Assembly: GCA_013911715.1 (NCBI GenBank)
Contig: JACEST010000090.1
Coordinates: 1 to 8,067, forward strand
Direction: 5' to 3'
DNA length: 8,067 nucleotides
From: Sphingopyxis sp.
GTDB taxonomy: Bacteria > Pseudomonadota > Alphaproteobacteria > Sphingomonadales > Sphingomonadaceae
Part shown: one piece after another, positions 1-5,927 of the stretch
How positions within the stretch are numbered: position 1 is the stretch's first letter
How the letters are laid out: the number at the start of each line of letters is the position of its first letter
The notes under the pieces: model-generated
The model's database searches: none
The model's input: the letters and a program-made list of their open reading frames with translations, nothing else
Told to the model about the DNA's origin: nothing
Program-made: the position numbers and the translations under genes

Positions 1-160
1 CAAGCCGGTCACCACCATCGAGGCACTGGCGCAGGCGATTACGGAGGCCAAGGCCGCCGGACGCGAAGCCTTGCTGCTCGAAGTGCTGCGGCGCGGCGGT
101 CCGGCGGCCTTGGCCTCCGTAATCGCCTGCGCCAGTGCCTCGATGGTGGTGACCGGCTTG
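1..160. repeat. Perfect 62-bp inverted repeat with 36-base loop (fold-back)
   Basis: Bases 1-62 are the exact reverse complement of bases 99-160, with no mismatch, leaving a loop at 63-98. The left arm starts at the first base of the window, so the repeat may extend further left. Both arms are htrA PDZ2 coding sequence. Zero divergence over 62 bases means that the duplication is either extremely recent or artificial. Confidence 0.97.
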
Positions 161-1527
161 CGGTTGGCGGTCAGGATCACGTCGCACCGGCGCACGCCGC
201 GCTGGCCGATGTCGCTGTTACCCGCCACCGCACCGACGACGAGGCCCTTGGTATCCGCTGCGACGCCGCACGAGCGCGCAATGTCGCTGGTCAGCGGCTG
301 CACCGCCACGCCGAGCTGGGTCTGGACGGTCTGGTTGGCGCCCGCACCCGATGCCTGCGGCATTTCTTCCTGCGCTTCCGGGTCGAAGTTATCGGCCTGC
401 GCCAATTCCTCTTCGGGCGGGCGGGTGCCGACGATGGCGTTCAGCGTCATGGTTTTGCCATCGCGCAACACTTCGAGCGGGATGCGCGTGCCGGGTTTGG
501 TGTTCGACACGATGAACGACAGCGTCTGGTCGGGCCGCACCTCGCGGCCGTTGACTTTGAGCACGACGTCGCCGCGCTTCAGCCCAGCTTTGTCGCCGCC
601 TTCGCCCGGTTCAACCCGCTGGACAAATTCGCCGCGATCCTTGGCAATGCCCAGCGCGTCGGCCAGATCCTGACCCACCGGCGCGATGCCGATGCCCAGA
701 TAGCCGCGTTCGGGCCGACTGCCGCTGCGCAGCGCCTCGATCACCGGGATGGCGGCGTCGGCCGGAATAGCAAAGTTGACGCCGATGTTCGCGCCCACGG
801 GCGAGATCAGCATATTGTTAACGCCAACGACATTGCCGTTCAAATCAAACAAAGGCCCGCCCGAATTGCCGCGGTTGATCGCGGTATCGGTCTGGATAAA
901 GCGGTCATAGGCTCCGCCCTGACCAATGTTGCGCTGCACCGCCGAGATGATGCCCGCAGTCACCGTCGAGCCAAGTCCGAGTGGGTTGCCAATCGCGACG
1001 ACCCAGTCGCCGACACGCGCCGTCGTTCCTTCGGCGAAGCGGACGAAGGGCAGGCCGGTCGCCTCAATCTTGAGCAAAGCCAAGTCCGACGCGGCGTCGC
1101 GGCCCACGATTCGCGCCGTAAATTCGCGCCGATCAGTCATGATCACCGTCACTGTGTCGACCGCATCGCCGCGTGGGCCGCCCGACACGACATGGTTGTT
1201 GGTGACGATATAGCCGTCGGCCGAGATGAGAAAGCCGCTACCGCCGCCCTGCTGTTCCTGCGTCACCGGTTCGCGCGTGCCCGCGAGCGGATCGATACGC
1301 GTGCCAAGCGTGACCTGTTGCTTGGTCGAAATATTGACCACCGCAGGCTGAAGCTGTTCGACCAGATCGGCAAAACTGGTCGGCGCGCCCGAACGCGGGA
1401 CGACCAGTTCCATTTGCGATTTTTCATTTTGTGCGACTTGGGCGCCCAGCGGGCCGGTCGTCAGGGCAATTGCGGTGCCGCCCAGCAGCAGCGCGGTAGT
1501 GATTCCATAAACGTAGCGCACGTTCAT
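1..1527 (-). CDS. degP: HtrA/DegP-family periplasmic serine endoprotease, C-terminus disrupted at window edge
   Basis: Periplasmic protease/chaperone that degrades misfolded envelope proteins. Translated from ATG at 1527, it begins MNVRYVYGITTALLLGG, an N-terminal signal peptide or anchor of about 30 residues. The trypsin-like domain follows, with catalytic His112 (TNNHVV), Asp148 (SDLALLK) and Ser222 (GNSGGPL). PDZ1 starts near residue 273 (RGYLGIGIAP) and PDZ2 near 410 (LGVAVQPL), which is the usual two-PDZ DegP layout. An AGAGGA Shine-Dalgarno at 1531-1536 supports the start. Family-like sequence runs to KPVTTIEALAQAITEAKAAG (residues 457-476). The frame then stays open to the window edge but reads PPRRSTSSSK and other residues unlike any PDZ end, because bases 1-160 are a fold-back. 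The expected next residues, REALLLEVLRRGG, are encoded on the plus strand at about 62-100. It lies downstream of hflK-hflC, as is common in alphaproteobacteria, but has its own 132-base leader. Identity is firm; the last 33 residues should not be trusted. Confidence 0.93.
   Translation of the reverse strand, partial: MNVRYVYGITTALLLGGTAIALTTGPLGAQVAQNEKSQMELVVPRSGAPTSFADLVEQLQPAVVNISTKQQVTLGTRIDPLAGTREPVTQEQQGGGSGFLISADGYIVTNNHVVSGGPRGDAVDTVTVIMTDRREFTARIVGRDAASDLALLKIEATGLPFVRFAEGTTARVGDWVVAIGNPLGLGSTVTAGIISAVQRNIGQGGAYDRFIQTDTAINRGNSGGPLFDLNGNVVGVNNMLISPVGANIGVNFAIPADAAIPVIEALRSGSRPERGYLGIGIAPVGQDLADALGIAKDRGEFVQRVEPGEGGDKAGLKRGDVVLKVNGREVRPDQTLSFIVSNTKPGTRIPLEVLRDGKTMTLNAIVGTRPPEEELAQADNFDPEAQEEMPQASGAGANQTVQTQLGVAVQPLTSDIARSCGVAADTKGLVVGAVAGNSDIGQRGVRRCDVILTANRKPVTTIEALAQAITEAKAAGPPRRSTSSSKASRPAALASVIACASASMVVTGL
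2..100 (+). pseudogene. Inverted duplicate fragment of htrA (PDZ2 C-terminal part)
   Basis: Read on the plus strand from base 2, this stretch encodes KPVTTIEALAQAITEAKAAG followed by REALLLEVLRRGG. The first 20 residues are identical to residues 457-476 of the minus-strand htrA. The following 13 are what the end of an HtrA PDZ2 normally looks like (strand rich in L/V, then RRGG). From about base 101 the same frame becomes the antisense of htrA and loses meaning. It is therefore a sense-oriented piece of the same gene joined head to head with it. Most likely it is a sequencing, amplification or assembly chimera at a contig end; a genuine fold-back duplication is the alternative. Confidence 0.85.
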
Positions 1528-1659
1528 ATTTCCTCTCTGATGCCAGAAAATCTGGCGAAATACCGTCCTCTGGTGCGAATTCGCGCCTGAACGCCAATTG
1601 AATGGCCCTGCCGCCCGTCCGCGCCGGTTGTCCGTTCGTCGAACACCGCACCCGCGCCG
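1528..1659 (-). promoter_or_regulatory. hflC-htrA intergenic leader with two palindromes
   Basis: This 132-base gap holds no credible gene. It contains a small hairpin, gccaga-aaa-tctggc at 1542-1556, just upstream of the htrA ribosome binding site. It also contains a 16-base near-perfect palindrome centred between 1579 and 1580 (1572-1587, core gcgaattcgc, one G-T pair). Either could be an operator or an RNA structure affecting htrA. I found no convincing -35/-10 pair and no EcfG-like GGAAC...GTT promoter, so separate transcription of htrA is only inferred from the gap size. No T-tract terminator follows hflC. Confidence 0.35.
1531..1536 (-). promoter_or_regulatory. Ribosome binding site of htrA
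   Basis: On the minus strand AGAGGA is followed by AAT and then the ATG at 1527. The spacing is slightly short, but it is the best Shine-Dalgarno in the leader and it fixes the htrA start. Confidence 0.6.
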
Positions 1660-2511
1660 TTAGTTGCCCCGGAAGCGGCGCAAATAATCATTGTCGGGCG
1701 ACAGGATTATCGACGTCGCACCGCTATTGTCTTTCCCAAGGAAGGTCTGACGATAGCTTTGCATCGCGCGATAGAAATCATAAAATTCGGGATCCTTGCC
1801 AAAACTTGCGGCATAGATGCGCGCGGCTTCACCATCGGCGTTGCCGCGAATGACCTGTGCCTCGCGCTCGCCGCCGGCGCGGATCGTGATCGCCTCTTGC
1901 TGACGCGCGGTGCGCATGCGGTTATAGGCCGCCTCCAGCGTCGGGCCGTCGGGCAGGTCGGCGCGCTTGATGCGCACGTCGATCACTTCGGCCCCATATT
2001 TCTGAGCCTCGCGGTTGAGCGCGGTCTGGATATTGTCCATCACTGCCCCGCGTTCGGCCGACAGCAAGATCGCAAAAGTGCGCTTGCCCAGTTCGTTGCG
2101 CAGCGACGAGCCCAAGATGGTCTTGAGCTGTTCGGCCAGCCGCTCTTCGGTGCGAATCGCCTTATACATCCGCACCGGGTTGGTGATGCGGTAGCGCGCA
2201 AAGGCATCGACCTGGAGCCTTTGCTGGTCGGTCGACAGCACCTGCTGTCGTTCCATATTCACACCCATGATGCGTTTATCGATGAACACCACCGATTCGG
2301 CGAAGGGTGTGCGGATCAACAGGCCAGCGCCCGACCGGCCAAAATCCTCGGTCGGGTCATAGACATTTTTCTGGCCCGTGATTTCGCCAAAGCGCAGCAC
2401 CAGGGCCTGTTTATCCTCGGGTATCACCGCCAATGTCGACGTGAGCAGCACCAGCAGCACAATGACGGCGAACAATAGGCGCACGGGCCGCTGCAAGATT
2501 TGATCGAACAT
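1660..2511 (-). CDS. hflC: HflC, SPFH-domain modulator of the FtsH protease
   Basis: Membrane protein of 283 residues, near the usual HflC length. With HflK it forms the large periplasmic-facing complex around FtsH and modulates degradation of membrane proteins. A short cytoplasmic start (MFDQILQRP) is followed by one transmembrane segment at about residues 10-30. The SPFH/band-7 domain follows (VIPEDKQALVLRFGEITGQ, then VNMERQQVLSTDQQRLQVDA). A charged helical stretch runs through AYNRMRTARQQEAITIRAGG and EREAQVIRGNADGEAARIYA, and the tail includes FLGKDNSGATSIILSPDNDY, all typical of HflC. Its ATG overlaps the hflK stop by one base (TAATG) with GGGAGG six bases upstream, so translation is probably coupled. 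Nothing abnormal is seen. Confidence 0.96.
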   Translation of the reverse strand: MFDQILQRPVRLLFAVIVLLVLLTSTLAVIPEDKQALVLRFGEITGQKNVYDPTEDFGRSGAGLLIRTPFAESVVFIDKRIMGVNMERQQVLSTDQQRLQVDAFARYRITNPVRMYKAIRTEERLAEQLKTILGSSLRNELGKRTFAILLSAERGAVMDNIQTALNREAQKYGAEVIDVRIKRADLPDGPTLEAAYNRMRTARQQEAITIRAGGEREAQVIRGNADGEAARIYAASFGKDPEFYDFYRAMQSYRQTFLGKDNSGATSIILSPDNDYLRRFRGN

Positions 2512-3659
2512 TATTGGCCTCCCTTTGGTGCCGGTTCACTCACCGGCACCGGTCGGCGCTGGAGTTCATTCAGTGGCAGATAGGGGGTCACGCCGCGCGG
2601 TTCGACGATCGTCTTGTCGACGTTGGACAACACAGTCTCCATCGTTTCATAGTAGAGCCGCTGGCGCGTCACGCCGGGGGCCAAGCGATATTGCTCATAA
2701 ATCTGATCGAACGCTGCCGTGTCACCGCGCGCGCGTTCGAGCACTTGTTGCTCATAAGCGCGGGCAAGGTTGATCGCTGCCTCACGCTGCTGCTGCGCGG
2801 CGGTCACTTCCTTGAACGCCTCGTCCACGGCTTGGGGCGGGTCGGCCTGACGGATCGCGATGCCCTGAATGGCGACACCGGCGCGATATTCGTCGAGCAA
2901 TTCCTGCATGCGCGCCTGCACCTGTGTTTCAATATCGACGCGGCCCGGGCCGATCGCCTGCACCAGCGTGAAATTGGCGACGGTGGCACGCATCGCGCTC
3001 TCGGCGACCTCGCGGATCGTGCCTTCGGGGTCGGCGAGCTGGAAAATGAACAGTTCTGGATCACGGATCGACCAGCGCACGCCATAGGCAAGATCGACGA
3101 TGCTTTGATCGCGCGTCAGCACGAAATTTTCGTCGGCCGCATTGGGCGAGCCGATGTCCATCGTGCGGATTTGCCGCACGTCTTCCATCTGCATGCGTTC
3201 AATCGGCGAGGGTAGGGTGAGATTAATGCCTGGCGGTACGGTCCGCGAATAGCTGCCGAGGCGCGTCACTACGCCCTCTTTTTCCGGCGGCACAATGTGG
3301 AAGGACGAAAATAGCACCCAGAGCGCCAGAAAAGCTACGACGCCCCAGCTCCACAATCTGGCCGACGGCAGCGGTGGCAGACTGCCGCCGAAGCCGCCGC
3401 CCGAGCCGCCGCCCGACCCACGTCCGCGTCTTAACAGCTCGTCGAGCGCCGATGGACCGCGCGGCTTGTTGCCGCGTGCGCGATCCTCAACGGGACGCAG
3501 CCAAGGATTGCGCGGGCCGTCGCCTTTGCCATCCTTACCCTTGTCGCCATCGCCCGAACTGCCCCAGGGGCTGTTCGCCATCGCGCTGATTCCACTGAAA
3601 AGCCCGCGCCAGCCCGTGGAAGGGCGCAGAGGGCGACTGTCATCATTCTGCTTTGCCAT
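2511..3659 (-). CDS. hflK: HflK, SPFH-domain modulator of the FtsH protease
   Basis: Partner of HflC in the FtsH-modulating membrane complex. The product is 382 residues from ATG 3659 (MAKQNDDSRP). The order is: a hydrophilic N-terminal region rich in Gly, Asp and Lys with PWGSSGDGDKGKDGKGDGPR (residues 31-50), typical of HflK; an ALDELLRRGRG stretch and a Gly-rich run; one transmembrane segment at about 101-122 (WSWGVVAFLALWVLFSSF); then the SPFH domain from IVPPEKEGVVTRLG, with DQSIVDLAYGVRWSIRDPEL, the EVTAAQQQREAAINLARAYE helix and YYETMETVLSNVDKTIVEP. The start is not certain. No good Shine-Dalgarno precedes ATG 3659, and the internal ATG 3581 (MANSPWGSSG) gives a more usual HflK N-terminus. 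An upstream ATG at 3821 would run into mrp and is unlikely. It is the first gene of the hflK-hflC unit. Confidence 0.95.
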   Translation of the reverse strand: MAKQNDDSRPLRPSTGWRGLFSGISAMANSPWGSSGDGDKGKDGKGDGPRNPWLRPVEDRARGNKPRGPSALDELLRRGRGSGGGSGGGFGGSLPPLPSARLWSWGVVAFLALWVLFSSFHIVPPEKEGVVTRLGSYSRTVPPGINLTLPSPIERMQMEDVRQIRTMDIGSPNAADENFVLTRDQSIVDLAYGVRWSIRDPELFIFQLADPEGTIREVAESAMRATVANFTLVQAIGPGRVDIETQVQARMQELLDEYRAGVAIQGIAIRQADPPQAVDEAFKEVTAAQQQREAAINLARAYEQQVLERARGDTAAFDQIYEQYRLAPGVTRQRLYYETMETVLSNVDKTIVEPRGVTPYLPLNELQRRPVPVSEPAPKGGQ

Positions 3660-3748
3660 AACCCATTTATAGGGGGTGCTTTGCCGAAAAACAGGGGGTC
3701 GCCAAATTATGCGCTGGCAAACTGTGTCGCCCGCCCTATTTGCCGGGG
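3660..3748. promoter_or_regulatory. Divergent hflK / mrp promoter region
   Basis: All transcription of hflKC and of mrp onward must start in or near this AT-richer gap, because the genes point away from each other. Plus strand: TTGCCG (3681-3686), 18 bases, AATTAT (3705-3710) is a plausible sigma-70-type promoter about 39 bases before ATG 3749. Minus strand: TATAAA (3671-3666) is a good -10 but has only a weak -35; it would start RNA at about 3659, giving a nearly leaderless hflK if ATG 3659 is used. Assigned by eye only. Confidence 0.35.
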
Positions 3749-4744
3749 ATGACCGACGCTGATGCCCCAACAATGGACAGGTTGAACGCGCGCGCCGCCG
3801 CCGTTTCGCATGCGCGCACATCGGGACTGCGGCTACTGGACGATCAGGGGACCTTGGCGCTGGTGCTCGATGTCACCGGGCTCGATGGCGACGCCGCCAC
3901 CGCGCTGGAAGGGGCGGTGCGCGCCGCCATGCTGGCCGAGAGTGGGATTAGCGAATTGCGCATCGCGATGACGCGCGCGCGGCAGGCGCTGGCAATCATC
4001 GCGGTCGGCAGCGGCAAGGGCGGGGTCGGCAAATCAACGCTGTCGACCAATATCGCGATCGCGCTCAAGCGGCAGGGGCGCAAGGTCGGGCTGGTCGATG
4101 CCGACATTCACGGCCCGTCGCAGCCGCGGCTGATGGGGATCGAGGGGCAACAGCCCGAAGCGCGCGGGTCCAAGCTGGTGCCGGTCACCGGGCCGCACGG
4201 CGTGCCGCTGCTCTCCACCGGCCAGATTGCCGCGCCGGGCCAGGCCATTGCGTGGCGCGGGCCGATGGCGGGACGCGCGCTCGAACAATTGATCGACGCG
4301 CATTGGGGCGATACCGAACTGCTGATTGTCGATCTGCCGCCCGGCACCGGCGATGTCCAGTTGTCGATGATCAGCAAGCACAAGCCGCTGGGTGCAGTGA
4401 TCGTGTCGACGCCGCAGGATCTGGCGCTGATGGATGCAACCCGCGCGGTCGGCCTGTTCGAACAGGCAGAGGTGCCGATCATCGGCATGGTGGAAAATAT
4501 GGCGGGTTATCTGTGCCCGCATTGCGGCGAATTTTCGGACCCCTTTGGCAGCGGCGGGGCGGAAGCTGCGGCCGGCGTCATGGGCCTCGATTTCCTCGGC
4601 CGCGTCCCGCTCGACATCGGTATCCGCACTGCGAGTGACGAGGGGCAACCTCCCGCTGCGCATGACGGCGCGCTGGCCCAGCCATTTCTTATTATAGCAT
4701 CGCGGATCGGCGCATGGCTCGACGCGCGCAAGGGAGACAGCTGA
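3749..4744 (+). CDS. apbC: Mrp/ApbC-type Fe-S cluster carrier ATPase
   Basis: Cytoplasmic P-loop ATPase of the Mrp/Nbp35 family, which binds and transfers [4Fe-4S] clusters to apoproteins. From ATG 3749 it has 331 residues. The N-terminal ~80 residues are a weak match to the MIP18/DUF59-like domain found in many bacterial Mrp proteins. Then come the deviant Walker A GSGKGGVGKST (residues 88-97), DADIHGPSQPRLMG (117-130), the switch/Walker B DLPPGTGDVQLSM (195-207), STPQDLALMDATRAV and VENMAGYLCPHCG, where Cys256 and Cys259 form the CxxC that bridges the cluster between subunits. All expected key residues are present. The start is ambiguous: TTG 3740, ATG 3749 and ATG 3773 are in frame and none has a clear ribosome binding site; I chose the first ATG. 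The next gene begins one base after the stop, so they are very probably co-transcribed. Confidence 0.94.
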   Translation: MTDADAPTMDRLNARAAAVSHARTSGLRLLDDQGTLALVLDVTGLDGDAATALEGAVRAAMLAESGISELRIAMTRARQALAIIAVGSGKGGVGKSTLSTNIAIALKRQGRKVGLVDADIHGPSQPRLMGIEGQQPEARGSKLVPVTGPHGVPLLSTGQIAAPGQAIAWRGPMAGRALEQLIDAHWGDTELLIVDLPPGTGDVQLSMISKHKPLGAVIVSTPQDLALMDATRAVGLFEQAEVPIIGMVENMAGYLCPHCGEFSDPFGSGGAEAAAGVMGLDFLGRVPLDIGIRTASDEGQPPAAHDGALAQPFLIIASRIGAWLDARKGDS

Positions 4745-4745
4745 C

Positions 4746-5168
4746 ATGGCGATCAATGACGAGGCGGCAATCCGCGCGCTGCTCGGCCAGCCGCGCCGCA
4801 TCGCGGTAGTGGGCGCATCGCCCAACGCGGCGCGCGATTCGAACCGCGTGCTCGGTTTTCTGGTGGCGCAAGGGCATGATGTGACCGCTGTCAATCCCGG
4901 CCATGCGGGCGGCACCATCCACGGCGCGCCGGTGGTGGCCAGCCTGTCCGAAATCGACCCGCCCGCCGAACTCGTCGATATTTTTCGCAACAGCGCGGCA
5001 GCGGGCGAGGTCGTCGATGATGCCATCGCGCACGGGGCCAAGGCGGTGTGGCTGCAGCTGGGCGTGATCAATCATGACGCCGCCGCGCGCGCTGAGGCTG
5101 CCGGGCTGACCGTGGTGATGGACCGTTGCCCCAAGATCGAGATCCCGCGCCTGGGATTGCTGCGGTGA
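4746..5168 (+). CDS. CoA-binding domain protein (CoA_binding_2 / YccU-like)
   Basis: Small cytoplasmic protein of 140 residues consisting of a single Rossmann-like CoA-binding domain. RIAVVGASPNAARDSNRVLG (residues 18-37) is the nucleotide-binding loop. Further family landmarks are VTAVNPGHAG, VDIFRNSAAAGEVVDDAIAH, AVWLQLGVINHDAAARAEAA and the C-terminal VVMDRCPKIEIPRLGL, where the conserved MDRCPKIE is the family signature. It corresponds to the CoA-binding domain of succinyl-CoA synthetase alpha without the catalytic part; its cellular role is not established. AGGGAGA at 4731-4737 is a good ribosome binding site. It starts one base after mrp, and its TGA overlaps the GTG of the next gene. 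Confidence 0.92.
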   Translation: MAINDEAAIRALLGQPRRIAVVGASPNAARDSNRVLGFLVAQGHDVTAVNPGHAGGTIHGAPVVASLSEIDPPAELVDIFRNSAAAGEVVDDAIAHGAKAVWLQLGVINHDAAARAEAAGLTVVMDRCPKIEIPRLGLLR

Positions 5169-5869
5169 AGCGACCGTGCATGCCCCGCATGCTCGGCGCG
5201 CTCCGGCGCAGGCCGGAGCTTTGGCGGGCCGGGGCAGCGCTGACGGCCAAGGCTCCGGCCTGCGCCGGAGCACTGCAGTTATTCAGCATGGCAGGTGCAA
5301 TCCTTGTTCTGGCGAGCTGCGCCGCGCCCCCAGCACCAGCGTCGCCGCAGGACCAGTTTTTTGCCGCGCTGTCCCGGCATTGCGGCAAGGCCTTTGCCGG
5401 GCGGCTGGTGTCGGACGACGCTGCCGACGCCGGCATGCGCGGCAAGGCGATGGTGATGCATGTGCGCCAATGCACGACTGCCAAAGTCGCCATTCCGTTC
5501 CACATCGACGGCCTTGGCCCCGATGGCGGGTGGGACCGGTCGCGGACCTGGGTCATCAGCCGCGCCGAACGCGGATTGCAGCTGAAGCACGACCATCGCC
5601 ACACCGATGGCAAGCCCGATGACATTACCCAATATGGCGGCGTCACCGCCGAGCCGGGCAGCGCCGCGCGTCAGGACTTTCCGGTCGATGACGCATCCAT
5701 CGCGCTGTTCCGGCGCACCAACCGCGCGGTTTCGACAAGCAATATCTGGGCGGTCGAGGTCGATGACCGGCGCTTTGCCTATGAACTGCGGCGCGCGGGT
5801 CGGCATTTTCGCGTCGAGTTTGACCTCACTCAGCAAATCCCCCCGCCGCCCGCGCCATGGGGTTGGTGA
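5165..5869 (+). CDS. Probable lipoprotein of unknown function
   Basis: I do not recognise a named family. From GTG 5165 it has 234 residues; the GTG overlaps the previous stop (GTGA) and TGGGA lies eight bases upstream. A lipobox LASC with Cys at 5318-5320 follows the hydrophobic SMAGAILVLASC, so the mature protein would be lipidated and envelope-located. The mature part starts AAPPAPASPQDQFFAALSRHCG and includes GWDRSRTWVISR, GLQLKHDHRHTDGKPDDITQ (His-rich), YGG, NIWAVEVDDRRFAYELRRAG and a final FRVEFDLTQQIPPPPAPWGW. A second pair of cysteines (SRHCG, VRQCT) could form a disulfide. A pair of palindromic repeats is translated in frame between residues ~11 and 37, leaving Cys at residue 52. 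If translation instead starts at ATG 5288, after the repeat, the signal peptide is only 10 residues, has no positive charge and lacks a clear ribosome binding site. The reading frame itself is well supported; the start is not. Confidence 0.65.
   Translation: MKRPCMPRMLGALRRRPELWRAGAALTAKAPACAGALQLFSMAGAILVLASCAAPPAPASPQDQFFAALSRHCGKAFAGRLVSDDAADAGMRGKAMVMHVRQCTTAKVAIPFHIDGLGPDGGWDRSRTWVISRAERGLQLKHDHRHTDGKPDDITQYGGVTAEPGSAARQDFPVDDASIALFRRTNRAVSTSNIWAVEVDDRRFAYELRRAGRHFRVEFDLTQQIPPPPAPWGW
5200..5271. repeat. Pair of inverted REP-like palindromes
   Basis: GCTCCGGCGCAGGCCGGAGC at 5200-5219 (8-bp stem, 4-base loop) recurs as its exact reverse complement at 5252-5271. The pairing continues inward (5220-5225 with 5246-5251, one G-T pair), so the whole forms either two small hairpins or one 26-bp stem with a 20-base loop at 5226-5245. 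This resembles the paired REP/BIME arrangement. Similar short GC-rich palindromes are common between genes in sphingomonads as far as I recall. No T-tract follows, so an intrinsic terminator is unlikely. Confidence 0.8.
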
Positions 5870-5927
5870 AGCACCGCCCGCAAAAGGCTTTGCCTGCGCC
5901 GCAGCCCAACTCTATCAGCGGCGATGA
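5870..5927 (+). other. Short intergenic gap before the molybdoenzyme gene
   Basis: This 58-base gap holds no promoter, hairpin terminator or strong ribosome binding site that I can support. The last three bases (5925-5927) are TGA, an in-frame stop for the next gene, so ATG 5928 is the first possible start in that frame. Whether the downstream gene is read through from the mrp unit is unknown. Confidence 0.5.

Noticed and set aside
1..160. Fold-back considered as a recombination site, cruciform origin or terminal hairpin of a replicon
   Set aside because: Both arms are ordinary HtrA coding sequence, with no integrase, resolvase or replication gene nearby; a chimera explains it better.
71..673. 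Open frame on the plus strand beginning MLLEVLRRGG
   Set aside because: It starts in the fold-back copy of htrA and then runs antisense through htrA; after about base 101 the composition is only the shadow of the real gene.
1634..1644. GTTCGTCGAAC palindrome just after the hflC stop, considered as a terminator
   Set aside because: Five-base arms with a one-base centre cannot form a useful hairpin, and there is no T-tract.
1759..2478. 239-residue plus-strand open frame opposite hflC
   Set aside because: Antisense shadow of a clearly conserved gene in GC-rich DNA; no family features and no ribosome binding site.
2514..3215. 233-residue plus-strand open frame opposite hflK
   Set aside because: Same reason: mirror of the hflK codon bias, with no recognisable domain.
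4034..5071. 345-residue minus-strand open frame opposite mrp and the CoA-binding gene
   Set aside because: It crosses two well-supported genes on the other strand and shows no family signature.
5200..5271. Strong hairpin considered as an intrinsic terminator after the CoA-binding gene
   Set aside because: No run of T follows either side, and the hairpin is a two-part repeat lying inside an open coding frame.
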